Shown here: positions 53,975 to 64,000 of the stretch, one piece after another | Numbering within the stretch: position 1 is the first letter of the stretch | How the letters are laid out: each line of letters opens with the position of its first letter | DNA from: Paraglaciecola sp. T6c | GTDB lineage: Bacteria > Pseudomonadota > Gammaproteobacteria > Enterobacterales > Alteromonadaceae | NCBI RefSeq assembly: GCF_000014225.1 | Contig: NC_008228.1 | Location: 2,046,001 to 2,110,000 of the forward strand | Reading direction: 5' to 3' | DNA: 64,000 bases | Position numbers and translations under genes: made by a program | The notes under the pieces: generated by a model | The model's input: only the letters and a program-made list of their open reading frames with translations | What the model was told of the DNA's origin: nothing | The model's database searches: none

Positions 53975-54631
53975 ATGTCCACTTTAAAAGAACAAACCGA
54001 GGCGCAAGTCGCGAAATCACGACAAGCCAAACCTGAATTTATGCAAGCGATGGATGAGTTAATGGCCAAAGCTCATGAGTTTGAGCAAGGCAGCGAGGCT
54101 ATCGAAATCGGCCAGCAGGCGCCAACATTCACGTTGCCAAATGCCCAAGGTCAAGACGTGGCGTTATCCTATTTGCGCACGAAAGGCCCAGTAGTGGCCA
54201 CGTTTTATCGCGGCGACTGGTGCCCTTATTGTAATTTACAGCTAAGAGCCCTTCAGTCGATATTGGGTGACATTCACGAATTAGGCGCTGAATTAGTCGC
54301 TATAAGCCCGCAAGTGCCCGACGACAGCTTAAGTAAAAGTGAGATAAGTGAATTAGGGTTTCATGTGTTATCAGATCAGGATGCCCGCGTAGCTGCGTCC
54401 TATGGTGTGGCGTGGGAAGTACCCGAGCTAATATTACAGCATATGCGTAAAGATCGCGGTTTAGACTTAGCCAGCATCAATAATGGTAATGGCAGCATGC
54501 TACCTATTCCCGCCACATTCGTATTAAATGCCGACGCTAAAGTGATTTGGCGCTTTGTGGATGTAGATTACCGCACCCGTGCAGAGCCAGCAGACATCAT
54601 TGCGGCGTTGAAGGCAAATCAAATTACCTAA
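53975..54631 (+). CDS. AhpC/TSA-type peroxiredoxin-like protein
   Basis: A 218-residue thioredoxin-fold protein of the peroxiredoxin-like (AhpC/TSA) group. The family opening EIGQQAPTFTLPNAQGQDVAL is followed by the active site FYRGDWCPYCNLQLRALQ with the peroxidatic cysteine near residue 93 and a second Cys three residues on. The end (MLPIPATFVLNADAKVIWRFVDVDYRTRAEPADII) fits this family. It probably reduces peroxides. The ATG 53975 follows AAGGAG; the longer frame upstream of it has no ribosome site. Confidence 0.9.
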   Translation: MSTLKEQTEAQVAKSRQAKPEFMQAMDELMAKAHEFEQGSEAIEIGQQAPTFTLPNAQGQDVALSYLRTKGPVVATFYRGDWCPYCNLQLRALQSILGDIHELGAELVAISPQVPDDSLSKSEISELGFHVLSDQDARVAASYGVAWEVPELILQHMRKDRGLDLASINNGNGSMLPIPATFVLNADAKVIWRFVDVDYRTRAEPADIIAALKANQIT

Positions 54632-54862
54632 GCCGATAATTTCCTAAATGACCCGTTGTTAAAACGCCAAGAGCCAGCAAGGTGCGAACGAACAGTGGGT
54701 CTCGGCTTTCTGTCCTTTGAATAGCCAGTTAAGGCGTGTTCAACCTATTGACCTCGTTCGTTTTTCTCACTGTGCAACGAATGCTAATTCAGTAATCAAT
54801 AGTGGTTTTATAAACAGTATTTTTGCTACACTTGGGCATCAATTTCCCGAGTGTAGTTAGCT

Positions 54863-57800
54863 ATGTTGCATCTGGTTCAGTCTAATAAAATGGAAAGTCT
54901 CGCCGCTTATCTCATCGGGTGGTTAGGCGAGAGTAAAAGCAGCCTAGATGATATCTTTTCCCCCGACGTGGTGTTAGTGCAAAGCCCCGGTATGGCACAG
55001 TGGCTAAAAATAGAAATTGCCCAGGCATTGGGTATTTCTGCCAATATCGATTTCCCGTTACCCTCAAGCTATATCTGGCAATTATACAAAGGCCACGTAA
55101 ACGATTTACCTGAGCAGTCTGCCTTTACTAAAGACAACATGACGTGGAAGCTCATGAGCATATTGCCTGAAATGAGTGATAGAACTGAATTTGCCAGCAT
55201 TGCCCAGTATTTAGATGATCAACAGCCGCTTAAGCTTTATCAGTTATGCCAAAAAATAGCCGATATTTACGATCAATATTTGGTCTATCGCCCAGAGTGG
55301 ATCCTGGCTTGGGAACAAGGCGAAAATAACGTAGCCGATACCGACGTGTCCGCCCAACCTTGGCAACCTATTTTATGGCGAGCTTTGGTTGAATATGCCA
55401 AAGAGCTGGATGAGTCTCCTTATCATAGGGCGAATTTGCATACACGCTTAATGGCCGAGCTTGAGGACACTAAAAGCAGCAAAGATGAGCTGAAACCCTT
55501 GTTTGTGTTTGGCCTGTCAGCGATGCCTGTGCAACAACTTGAAATTTTCTCCGCGTTAGCGAAAAGTCGCGACGTGATCATCTTTTGGTTTAACCCCAGC
55601 GCCCATTACTGGGGCGATATAGTAGACAACAAACAAGTACTGCAAGCCAAATTGCAAAGCTTACTCGCTCAAGCAAGTGAAGATGCCCAAAGTGGCTTAA
55701 GCGGTATGGATGATTACCTATTGGTTGGCAACCCGTTGCTCGCCTCTTGGGGCAAGCAAGGGCGAGACTACCAAGACATGATCTTGGGCTTAGAGGTTGA
55801 ATTGCATGATGCGTTTATCGAGCAAGAGCCCGAAAGCTTGCTTGAACATATGCAGCACGAAGTATTGGCGTTAACTCATCGCGGGGCGATAGAGCCACTA
55901 CCCGCACAAGAGCTGCTAACAAACGGTGAAGAATACCCTAAGATACCTCTGGCTGAAGACGACATGACCTTGCAAGTACATGCGTGTCATTCAGCAGTAC
56001 GTGAGCTCGAAGTCTTACATGACCAGCTATTGCACCTTTTTGCTGATCACCCTGAGCTACACCCGGGGGATGTGATTGTAATGATGCCGGACGTGGCAAG
56101 CTATGCACCGATCATTGATGGTGTATTTGGCGGCACAGACAAAGCGCTGCATATTCCTTATGCTATTTCCGATCGCAACGCCCAGCAAGAGTCGCCTCTA
56201 CTCAATAGCTTTATTCAACTGATGTCGCTACATCAAAGCCGGATCGGTTTATCCGATGTACTGGCCTTGTGTGAAGTGCCAGCAGTACAGCGAAAATTTG
56301 ATATCACCCCAGAGGAATTTGACTTATTAAGTGTATGGCTAGCTGATGCAGGTGTGCGTTGGGGCTGGGATGGCCAAGATAAAACACGCTGGGCATTGCC
56401 CAACGAACCGCAAAATACCTGGTTGTTTGGTTTACAACGTTTGTTGGCCGGCTATGCCATGGGCGGTGAAAGCATGTTTGATGATGCTCATGAGCCAATT
56501 GCACCTTATGAACACATCGAAGGCCAGCACGTTGTGGCTTTAGGTAAGTTTTATTTGTTCAGTCGCGAGCTTGGCAACGCGTTAGCCTTTTGCCAAAGTG
56601 CGGCCAGTTTGCATGCGAAAATCAAAGGTGCTCTGTCACTCATTGAACAGCTGTATTTGCCTGACGATGATGACCAAACGTATGTGCTACAACTGCGCCA
56701 ATCACTGGAGCAAATGACAGTACACGAGCATCAATTCAGTGGTGAAATTGTGCATGATGTTTTCCTCGCTGAGCTAGAGCAAAGTTTATCCAGCAAAGGC
56801 GTAGGCCAGCGCTTTTTAGCCGGTTATGTGAATTTTTGTACCTTAATGCCCATGCGCAGTGTGCCGTTTAAAGTGGTGTGCTTGCTTGGTTTAAACGATG
56901 GTGATTACCCAAGGCAAGTGGTGCCGGTTGGTTTCGATTTAATGCGCATCGGCAAAGGGCGTAGGGGAGACCGCTCTCGCAGGCTAGATGACAGATACCT
57001 GTTTTTAGAGGCCATTTTATCTGCGCGTAAGCGACTGTATTTAAGTTTTCAGGGCTTTAGCGCTAAAGATAACTCGCCGCGTAGCCCATCAATTTTGCTT
57101 AGCGAGTTACTTGAGTACACACAACAAACCTTCTGCTTGGCAGGTGATGAGAGCTTAGAAACCAAAACATGCGCCGATAATTTAGCAAAGCATATTTATC
57201 ATGAGCATGCATTGCAGCCATTTAATCCTGTGTATTTTGCGACTAAACGCGATGCCCACGAAGAGGAACCGTTGCCAAGCGCGATGGCTAGTTTTCAAAC
57301 TCCTTGGCTGGCATTAGCGCAGCAGCTGACAGATGGCAGTGTGCACAGTGATAAAGAAGTGGATTTTTGTCCTGCGCCGTTATTTTCCTTGCCTGAGCTT
57401 GCTCAAGTGACAGAGGTCGAGTTAGACGAATTGTTGATATTCTTTAGCAATCCCGCGAAGGCGTTTTTCAGCCAGCGCTGGCAAACCCGTTTGACCCGTG
57501 TTTATGACGTTCAAAGTGACGATGAGCCGTTTGAGCTTGATGCGTTGTCGCGCTATGTGTTGAACGAGCGTTTTGTCACCACGCAGCAACAGGATTGGAC
57601 AACGCGTTTACGGGCAGAGGGTAAATTGCCCACAGGAAATATTGCCGACATAAGTTTGCAGCCCATTCGTAAACAATCCCGAGCGTTAATTGATGCGTTG
57701 GTGGCATTGATTGGCGGGCCGCTGGATGAGGTGCCGCCCACGCGAGCAGAAGTTAACTTTGAGTTGAGCTACTTGTTGGATATTTCACCCGTCCCGGCAA

Positions 57801-58363
57801 GTGAACTAAATGCCAACACGAACTCATCAACACAAAATTCGGTGTCAGCAACAAGTACTCAACGTATTCAGATAACCGGCTGGGTAGACAATCTATACGG
57901 TGGCAATTTGGTGCTATGGCGACCGGGCAAAGTCAAAGGCAATAACGTATTGCAACTATGGCTAACCTGGTTAGCCCTGTGTGCTAACGGCAGTGTGGCA
58001 AAACACCAACGCGCCTATTACATTGGCGTGGAGGATAAAGAGCCCTTTAGCATTGGTGCTGTCGATAAAGATGAAGCGAAAACCCAACTGGCGATATTCA
58101 TACGTTATTGGCGATTAGGCCAGCTGCAGGTTTTACACTTTTATCCTAAAACCGCTTACGAATGGCTTAGTGTCGGTGATGAAGCAAAAGCACTGATGAA
58201 GGCGAAAAACGCTTTTTATGGCAGCTATTTCGCCAAAGGAGAAGGGGAAGAGCCACATATTCGCCGGGTTTGCCCAGATCTAAACCAGCACTTCTGTGCA
58301 TTCAGTGAAGTCAGCCATGCTTTATTTGACCCGCTGTTTGACGCATTGGGAGAGGCCTCATGA
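54863..58363 (+). CDS. recC: Exodeoxyribonuclease V gamma subunit RecC
   Basis: A 1166-residue subunit of the RecBCD helicase-nuclease that scans for Chi and splits the duplex. It has helicase-like but inactive domains: VVLVQSPGMAQWLKIEIAQALG and IDFPLPSSYIWQLYK at the N-terminus, LGLNDGDYPRQ in the middle, and ITGWVDNLYGGNLVLWRPGK in the C-terminal nuclease-like fold. Length is close to E. coli RecC (1122). It overlaps recB by ATGA, starting an operon recC-recB-recD, the usual order without ptrA in this group. Confidence 0.97.
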   Translation: MLHLVQSNKMESLAAYLIGWLGESKSSLDDIFSPDVVLVQSPGMAQWLKIEIAQALGISANIDFPLPSSYIWQLYKGHVNDLPEQSAFTKDNMTWKLMSILPEMSDRTEFASIAQYLDDQQPLKLYQLCQKIADIYDQYLVYRPEWILAWEQGENNVADTDVSAQPWQPILWRALVEYAKELDESPYHRANLHTRLMAELEDTKSSKDELKPLFVFGLSAMPVQQLEIFSALAKSRDVIIFWFNPSAHYWGDIVDNKQVLQAKLQSLLAQASEDAQSGLSGMDDYLLVGNPLLASWGKQGRDYQDMILGLEVELHDAFIEQEPESLLEHMQHEVLALTHRGAIEPLPAQELLTNGEEYPKIPLAEDDMTLQVHACHSAVRELEVLHDQLLHLFADHPELHPGDVIVMMPDVASYAPIIDGVFGGTDKALHIPYAISDRNAQQESPLLNSFIQLMSLHQSRIGLSDVLALCEVPAVQRKFDITPEEFDLLSVWLADAGVRWGWDGQDKTRWALPNEPQNTWLFGLQRLLAGYAMGGESMFDDAHEPIAPYEHIEGQHVVALGKFYLFSRELGNALAFCQSAASLHAKIKGALSLIEQLYLPDDDDQTYVLQLRQSLEQMTVHEHQFSGEIVHDVFLAELEQSLSSKGVGQRFLAGYVNFCTLMPMRSVPFKVVCLLGLNDGDYPRQVVPVGFDLMRIGKGRRGDRSRRLDDRYLFLEAILSARKRLYLSFQGFSAKDNSPRSPSILLSELLEYTQQTFCLAGDESLETKTCADNLAKHIYHEHALQPFNPVYFATKRDAHEEEPLPSAMASFQTPWLALAQQLTDGSVHSDKEVDFCPAPLFSLPELAQVTEVELDELLIFFSNPAKAFFSQRWQTRLTRVYDVQSDDEPFELDALSRYVLNERFVTTQQQDWTTRLRAEGKLPTGNIADISLQPIRKQSRALIDALVALIGGPLDEVPPTRAEVNFELSYLLDISPVPASELNANTNSSTQNSVSATSTQRIQITGWVDNLYGGNLVLWRPGKVKGNNVLQLWLTWLALCANGSVAKHQRAYYIGVEDKEPFSIGAVDKDEAKTQLAIFIRYWRLGQLQVLHFYPKTAYEWLSVGDEAKALMKAKNAFYGSYFAKGEGEEPHIRRVCPDLNQHFCAFSEVSHALFDPLFDALGEAS

Positions 58364-61300
58364 TCCCGTTAAACACCAAAACCTTTCCGCTCACTGGGGC
58401 ATCATTGATTGAGGCCAGTGCAGGTACCGGTAAAACCTATACCATAGTAAACTTGTATTTGCGCTTGTTGCTAGGGGACGAGTGCACACCCTTAAGCGTC
58501 GATAAAATTCTAGTCGTGACCTTTACTAACGCCGCGACGGCGGAACTAAAACAGCGCATTCGCCAGCGATTACAACGTGCTTATTTAGATTTTTATGCTG
58601 GGGTCAGCAGTGATGACTTCACTCAATATCTCATTGAGCGAAGTGACAATATTGAGCTCGACTGTCATCGACTGTTATTGGCCATTAAGCAGATGGATGA
58701 TGCGGCTGTATATACCATACATGGCTTCTGTCAGCGTATGCTGAGTTTGCATGCGTTTGAAAGCGGCGCAATGTATGAGCAGAGTCTCGTATTGGATGAG
58801 TCACAGTGGTTAAAACTGGCGGTTGAAGATTACTGGCGCGGGCATATTGTGCATCTACCGAGTCAGGTACTGAACGAGTTGCTGGATATATGGCACTGCC
58901 CCCAGGCGTTGCAATCGGCCTTGCGTTCGTTGCTGTATCGCCACGTGACTCCTTTGCAAACAGTGGATGTTAAGACGAGTCACGAAAGCGTTGATAAATA
59001 CATTAAAGCGCTGCAAGATACCAAACGCTGGTGGCGAGAGAACGAGGTTGCTCAGCAAATTATCGATGCTGACCTCAAAGCGAATACCAAGCTAGGCAAA
59101 GCGGATTTTATTGCCAAAATGCAGGCTTTTTGCTTAAGCGATGACAGTCGTGCTGATTTTGATAAAGACTTATGGACCACCTTTAGCCCAGCAAAAGTAC
59201 TCAGCGCGATGAAGAAAACGTCTAAGAGCTTAGCGCACTTAGACTTCTCCCGTTTTGAAACACTTGCTCATTTACAAAAGCAGTGCCACGACCAGCTCTT
59301 GTTAGCGCACAGTTTAGATGCACTTAAGCATATCAGTACTAACCTAGCCTCCAATAAGCAACGCCTACAGTTGCTCTCGCCAGATGACTTACTGAGTAGC
59401 TTGCACCGCGCTTTGCTAGCCCAAGTCGAGTCGAACAGTGGGCAGGTTATCGAGCCAGACAGCGAGCTAAGTCACCGTGATAAGCTCGACACCGCTCACC
59501 AGTCACTGGCTCAAGCGATACAACTTAGTTACCCAGCGGCATTGATTGATGAGTTTCAAGATACTGACCCAGTGCAGTTTGATATTTTCCGCATTATTTA
59601 CACACAGCAGTTTGGCGATGTTACGCCGTGTTGGGTGGCGATTGGCGATCCTAAACAAGCGATTTACGCCTTTCGCGGGGCTGATATTCATACCTACATT
59701 GCAGCGAAAAAGTTGGTGGATGCCTCGCGACAATTTACGCTGGGCACCAATTGGCGTTCACAGCCGAGCTTAGTGGAGGGGGTTAATACACTCTTCACCC
59801 AAAGCGAAGCGGGTTTCTTATTTAAAGACAGCATTCCGTTTCAAGCGGTGGCAAGCGTTGAGCAACAAAGCGGTTTACAGGTTGTTGGTCAAGCTCATAA
59901 CAGCTTAGCCTTTCATCACTTGACCAGTAATGATGGACTCCCGATTGGTTGGGGGGAGGCACAAAGTGCTCTTGCTCAACAGTGTGCGTTGAGTATTGCT
60001 CAGTTTATTCACCAAGGCGCCTCAGGTGAAGCCCAAATTAAGCAGCGACCAGTGAGACCAGGGGATTGCTGCGTTTTAGTACGAGACAGAAACGAAGCGG
60101 ACACCATCAAACAGGCCCTTGCTGCGCTAGGTGTTGATAGTATGTTTTTAGCGCGTAAAAGTGTGTTTGCGAGTCAAACCGCAGTGGATTTATTTGCGAT
60201 TATTCAAGCGTTGGCAAATCCCAGTAATGACCGTTATTTACGGGGCGCAATCGCCAGTGAGTTATTTTGCTACGACGCCACCACCTTAGATGCGCTATTC
60301 AGCGATGAATGGCAGTGGCAAAAGTTGGTAGAGCAATTCGCTTATTGGCATCAGTTATGGCAGCGACAAGGTTTAATGATGGCGCTGAATATTTTAATGC
60401 GCCATTTTAAAATCGCTGAGCGCCTTGTCGGCCAATATCATGATGGCCAGCGCCGCTTGACCGATCTGCGTCACTTAGTGGAGCTACTACAAGTACAAAG
60501 CCAGTTGATGTCAGGTGAAAGTCAGATTTTACATTGGTTTCAAGCGCATTTGGCCGAGCCAGATAATGACAACGAAGGCCAACAAATTCGCTTGGAAACT
60601 GAACAGAATTTGGTGCAAATCATCACCCAACATACCAGCAAAGGATTGGAATATCCCTTGGTATTTATACCTTTTGCCAGCCGCTGCCGAGAGATGAAAG
60701 AAGCGATTTATCACAATGAAAAAGACGGTTTAGTGATCGACTTTTTAGGCGCAGACGAGAACCTTGCTTTGGCCGATCACGAACGTCTCGCTGAAGACAT
60801 ACGTTTGTTGTATGTCGCGCTGACCCGCGCGGTACATTATTGCTTTATCGGCTTGTGGAATAACAGTCATCCACAGCGTAAGAAAGAGTCACAGTTGATG
60901 CAAACTGCGCTGGGCCGAGTACTGTTTAATCAAGGCACACAGGTGAGTGATGCTGTGATTACTCAGCGATTAGACGATTTAAGCCAGACGATTGATGTGG
61001 ACTATCTCGGATTTACCGCACAAGACGCCGAGCGAAAAGCGACCGAGTTTAAACAGTTCTTACTGTCGCAAGATAGCAAAGAAAGTCTGCAAACTAACAG
61101 TAACGCCATGCTGCGCGCTGCGGTATTGCCTAAGCCTGTTACTCGGCGCTGGCGTTTAACCAGTTATTCAGCCATCAGTAGCCAGCAGCATCATGAATTC
61201 GTTGCCCCAGGTCAAGATGAGGGCGCAGATAAGTTGGATGTAATCAGTGCCTACGCTAGCGCCAATACACAGTCTAAAACTGAACCGGAGGCTGGTGAAT

Positions 61301-62322
61301 ATATTGCGCCGCAAATGGCGGCTGAAGCAACACAAGACAACCCAAGCGTTGAAGTTCATAACGACAGCGAGCAGATGCTGTTAGACGATGAGACTGCCTT
61401 GCCACAAGCAAATGAGCCTAATCGTGTTCTCGATGATATACATGGTATTAGCGATATTGATGAAGTAGGCGCAGAGCAAGAGGTGCTGGATCAGTTTACG
61501 TTTGTGAAGGGCGCCCAAGCGGGTTCATTTTTGCACGGCGTGCTTGAGTCTATCGATTTCACCAACCCGATTAATTTAATGGACGTGATCATCGAGAAAG
61601 GCACTTGGTATGGCATTGAACAAAAGTGGTTTGCTGTGGTTGATAAGTGGCTGCGCGATGTGCTGCAGTCCAAGTTGACCGCAGAGTCCTCAAATATTCA
61701 GCAAAACGGAGAACATCTGAGTTTATCAGCGCTTGCTAAAAACCAAGTGCTGGTTGAAATGGAATTTTACCTGCCGCTTTTAGAGGTAAAAGCGCAGACG
61801 TTTAATCACATCCTTAATCAGCATATTCCACAGCGTCAACATCATTATCAATTTGAGCAACTCAACGGCATGTTAAAAGGCTTTATTGATTTAACGCTGC
61901 AGTACCAAGGCAAATTTTACGTGCTGGATTACAAATCGAACTATTTGGGGGCAGAATTTGCTGATTATCACGGTGAAGCCATGGCCAATGCCATGGAAGA
62001 GCATGATTACTATTTGCAAGCCATTCTCTATACCTTGGCGCTGCATCGTTGGCTTAAAAGTAAAAAATCGGATTATGCCTACGCTGATGACATAGGCGGT
62101 GCCTATTACACCTTCTTGCGTGGAATGCACAGTGAAAAGTCTGGAAATGGAGTATTTTATTTGATGCCAGCGCAAGCCTTGATAGAAGATTTAGATGCAC
62201 TGTTTAATGGCGAATATCAGGTTAACAGTGAGCCTCAACTTGCATCGTCAACGGCAGCTAAAAACAGCAAGGATAGCGGCGATGATGCGCCCGCTGCGCA
62301 AGGACAGTTAGACTTATGGTAA
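58360..62322 (+). CDS. recB: Exodeoxyribonuclease V beta subunit RecB
   Basis: A 1320-residue SF1A helicase and nuclease, the larger catalytic subunit. Walker A is EASAGTGKTYTIVNLYLRLL (residues 18-37), followed by VVTFTNAATAEL, DEFQDTDP, AIGDPKQAIYAFRGAD and LYVALTRA. A low-complexity acidic and Gln-rich linker (about 940-1030) leads to the nuclease domain with the catalytic Asp/Lys of YVLDYKSNYLG. The length is longer than E. coli (1180), mostly by the linker. ATGA overlaps with recC and a seven-base overlap with recD keep the operon coupled. Confidence 0.97.
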   Translation: MIPLNTKTFPLTGASLIEASAGTGKTYTIVNLYLRLLLGDECTPLSVDKILVVTFTNAATAELKQRIRQRLQRAYLDFYAGVSSDDFTQYLIERSDNIELDCHRLLLAIKQMDDAAVYTIHGFCQRMLSLHAFESGAMYEQSLVLDESQWLKLAVEDYWRGHIVHLPSQVLNELLDIWHCPQALQSALRSLLYRHVTPLQTVDVKTSHESVDKYIKALQDTKRWWRENEVAQQIIDADLKANTKLGKADFIAKMQAFCLSDDSRADFDKDLWTTFSPAKVLSAMKKTSKSLAHLDFSRFETLAHLQKQCHDQLLLAHSLDALKHISTNLASNKQRLQLLSPDDLLSSLHRALLAQVESNSGQVIEPDSELSHRDKLDTAHQSLAQAIQLSYPAALIDEFQDTDPVQFDIFRIIYTQQFGDVTPCWVAIGDPKQAIYAFRGADIHTYIAAKKLVDASRQFTLGTNWRSQPSLVEGVNTLFTQSEAGFLFKDSIPFQAVASVEQQSGLQVVGQAHNSLAFHHLTSNDGLPIGWGEAQSALAQQCALSIAQFIHQGASGEAQIKQRPVRPGDCCVLVRDRNEADTIKQALAALGVDSMFLARKSVFASQTAVDLFAIIQALANPSNDRYLRGAIASELFCYDATTLDALFSDEWQWQKLVEQFAYWHQLWQRQGLMMALNILMRHFKIAERLVGQYHDGQRRLTDLRHLVELLQVQSQLMSGESQILHWFQAHLAEPDNDNEGQQIRLETEQNLVQIITQHTSKGLEYPLVFIPFASRCREMKEAIYHNEKDGLVIDFLGADENLALADHERLAEDIRLLYVALTRAVHYCFIGLWNNSHPQRKKESQLMQTALGRVLFNQGTQVSDAVITQRLDDLSQTIDVDYLGFTAQDAERKATEFKQFLLSQDSKESLQTNSNAMLRAAVLPKPVTRRWRLTSYSAISSQQHHEFVAPGQDEGADKLDVISAYASANTQSKTEPEAGEYIAPQMAAEATQDNPSVEVHNDSEQMLLDDETALPQANEPNRVLDDIHGISDIDEVGAEQEVLDQFTFVKGAQAGSFLHGVLESIDFTNPINLMDVIIEKGTWYGIEQKWFAVVDKWLRDVLQSKLTAESSNIQQNGEHLSLSALAKNQVLVEMEFYLPLLEVKAQTFNHILNQHIPQRQHHYQFEQLNGMLKGFIDLTLQYQGKFYVLDYKSNYLGAEFADYHGEAMANAMEEHDYYLQAILYTLALHRWLKSKKSDYAYADDIGGAYYTFLRGMHSEKSGNGVFYLMPAQALIEDLDALFNGEYQVNSEPQLASSTAAKNSKDSGDDAPAAQGQLDLW

Positions 62323-64000
62323 GCAAATTGATGATAAAAAATGATGTATCAACCCCACAGAGTCAGCAAACACAAGTTCAGGCATCACCGGAGCCGCCCA
62401 CGACTGCCAGTATTCTACAAAGCTTGTTGAGTGTAGGTCGAATTCGCCCATTGGACGTGGCATTTGCTGAGTTTATTATGCTTCACGAGCGTAATAAATT
62501 GGCGGTAAACACCGCTGGCATTCACGCGCTGGGTTTACTCGCTGCTTATCTCAGCAGCCGATTGGGCGAGCAAGATAGCTGCCTCAATCTCGATGGATTT
62601 TATCAGCCATTTTTACCCTTTTATCGTTTCGATTCTGCGCCTGTGCTTATGTCTATTTTAGAGGCATCTAGCTGCGTTTCGGTAGTTGAAGAGCCGCGCT
62701 TTAATCAAGCATCTGATGCTGTGGCCGGTTCAGATACCCGTTCTGATACAGGTAACAATACTTCATCGCATGATCGTTATTCTTCGGCCCAGCATTTACC
62801 GGCCCAGCAGTTATCGGCCAAGCAGTTACACACTCATCAGGCGCAGGAACATCAGTCTCAAAGTAAGCCTTTGATTTTACAGGGGCATGAACTTTACATG
62901 CAGCGTTATTGGCAGTACGAAGTGCAACTGGCAGAAAAAATAAACAGCATGACAGGGCGCACGAGTACCTTAGATATTGAACAGGGCAGAGCATTGCTAG
63001 GGCAATTGTTTGTTTCAGCACCCGATGATGTAGGTGATGAAAGAGACCTTAATGATGTAAACCGTCAAAGTGGTCATGGCCACGCCCAGCGGGAGCCTGA
63101 AATAGATTGGCAAAAAGTGGCGGTGTGTCTTGCGGCGAGCCAAAGCGTGAGTGTGATCACCGGTGGACCAGGGACAGGGAAAACAACCACTGTGATCCGG
63201 TTGATGGCTCTTTTACAGGGCTTGGCGCGACATAAAGGCAAAAAACTGCAAATTAAACTGGCTGCGCCAACAGGAAAAGCCGCTGCGCGTTTGAGCCAGT
63301 CTATCAGTGCCGCCATGGACAAACTACCGGACGCCTTAAAGCCTGATTTACCTAGTCAGTGCAGCACTATTCATAGGTTATTGGGCAGTATTCCAAATAG
63401 CCCTTATTTTCGCTTTAACCAGCAACACCCCTTGCACGTCGATGTGCTGATAGTGGATGAAGCGTCCATGGTTGATTTACCCTTAATGAGTAAGCTATTT
63501 GCGGCTTTGCCTAGGCATGCAAAGATTGTTTTATTAGGTGATAAAGACCAACTCGCTTCGGTAGAGGCGGGCAGTGTGCTGTCTGATATCTGTTCTGCGG
63601 CATTGAATTTTTCGCCCACTGTCTTCAATCAATCCCCGCCATACAGTGATCAAGCACTTGGTGTGGTAAAAGACCTGTGCCAGATTGAGTTAAACATCAA
63701 TACCCTAAATAAGGCGCCGATTAGCAATAGCCTTGCCTTGCTGCACAAGAGTTATCGTTTCAGTGAGAAAAGTGGTATTGGCCGCTTAGCGCGGGCTATT
63801 AACATGGGGCGATTGGCGAATGCCAAAGCATTATTTTCAGATGATGTTTACCAAGATGTAGTATGGCAAACCAGTGATGATCCAAAAGCCTTGGTGAATA
63901 GACTGCTGCCGGATTACCAACGATATTTCGAGCGCGTAAGGCAGGTCTGCGCCCGAGGAACCCTTAGCACGCAGGGTATTGAGGTCTTTGCGTTATTACA
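62316..64000 (+). CDS. recD: Exodeoxyribonuclease V alpha subunit RecD (3' end outside window)
   Basis: The SF1B helicase subunit, open to the window edge with 561 codons. Walker A is VITGGPGTGKTTTVIRLMAL near residue 283, and LIVDEASMVDLPLMSKL is Walker B. The start is the ATG at 62316 (MVSKLMIK) overlapping the end of recB; a downstream ATG 62331 is also in frame. Residues about 155-185 are a Gln/His-rich low-complexity insert (SSAQHLPAQQLSAKQLHTHQ...) not usual in RecD. E. coli RecD has 608 residues, so a C-terminal part is missing here. Confidence 0.96.
   Translation, partial: MVSKLMIKNDVSTPQSQQTQVQASPEPPTTASILQSLLSVGRIRPLDVAFAEFIMLHERNKLAVNTAGIHALGLLAAYLSSRLGEQDSCLNLDGFYQPFLPFYRFDSAPVLMSILEASSCVSVVEEPRFNQASDAVAGSDTRSDTGNNTSSHDRYSSAQHLPAQQLSAKQLHTHQAQEHQSQSKPLILQGHELYMQRYWQYEVQLAEKINSMTGRTSTLDIEQGRALLGQLFVSAPDDVGDERDLNDVNRQSGHGHAQREPEIDWQKVAVCLAASQSVSVITGGPGTGKTTTVIRLMALLQGLARHKGKKLQIKLAAPTGKAAARLSQSISAAMDKLPDALKPDLPSQCSTIHRLLGSIPNSPYFRFNQQHPLHVDVLIVDEASMVDLPLMSKLFAALPRHAKIVLLGDKDQLASVEAGSVLSDICSAALNFSPTVFNQSPPYSDQALGVVKDLCQIELNINTLNKAPISNSLALLHKSYRFSEKSGIGRLARAINMGRLANAKALFSDDVYQDVVWQTSDDPKALVNRLLPDYQRYFERVRQVCARGTLSTQGIEVFALL

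Overview
The window looks like a chromosomal segment of a marine gammaproteobacterium of the order Alteromonadales, probably a Paraglaciecola/Glaciecola-like Alteromonadaceae. This rests on gene order and protein similarity recalled from memory (recN-nadK, mfd beside csiV and a PilZ gene, ssrA-smpB-ratA-rnfH, ppsR/ppsA divergent, recCBD order) and on the moderate GC content. No database search was possible.

Layout. 1-8.4 kb holds housekeeping genes: an ABC-F ATPase (ybiT-like, cut by the window edge), bamE, SOS-controlled recN with two LexA boxes, nadK, nagZ, a DASS dicarboxylate transporter and a secreted DUF1805 protein. 8.4-15.3 kb is a catabolic module: a LysR regulator divergent from a Tat-exported flavin amine oxidase, a dihaem cytochrome c, a secreted RidA-family protein and a TonB-dependent receptor. 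Together these suggest periplasmic oxidation of an imported amine. 15.4-20.9 kb is a leftward csiV-mfd-PilZ operon. 21.3-25.8 kb has a LolC/E-type permease without a neighbouring LolD, an Hpt-like phosphoribosyltransferase, a YHS protein, an MmcQ/YjbR protein, CsbD and a 53-residue DUF1328 protein, with several minisatellites between them.

25.9-32.3 kb is an AT-rich accessory island joined to the 3' end of the tmRNA gene (ssrA, minus strand, intact). Copies of the last 19 bases of ssrA plus its terminator occur at 26.25 and 29.61 kb, so two small segments lie in tandem. Neither contains a recognisable integrase. The outer segment carries an unrecognised gene pair, including a four-helix membrane protein, and a Y1/RAYT-type transposase. 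The inner segment carries a reverse transcriptase with a YCDD active site, preceded by a structured non-coding region, and a small membrane protein.

The main finding is that the non-coding region fits a DRT2 defence system. Two ACA triplets lie exactly 120 bases apart. If the 120-base interval is copied head to tail, the strand complementary to the predicted RNA has a 40-codon frame with no stop, and the junction creates a TTGACA -35 box and a TATACT -10 box 17 bases apart. A GGAGGT ribosome site then precedes an in-frame ATG. This is the layout of the 'never-ending' neo gene described for DRT2, worked out here directly from sequence.

32.3-64 kb returns to core genome: ssrA, a decayed MerR/flavin-oxidoreductase pair, smpB with a heptanucleotide repeat array at its 3' end, ratA-rnfH, a DUF2461 gene, ppsR/ppsA, ydiJ, a beta-CASP metallohydrolase, an acyl-CoA transferase-GNAT fusion with a histone-deacetylase-like gene, a hybrid histidine kinase, small membrane and basic proteins, a zinc-type dehydrogenase, a royal-jelly-family protein, a peroxiredoxin and the recCBD operon, with recD cut by the right edge.
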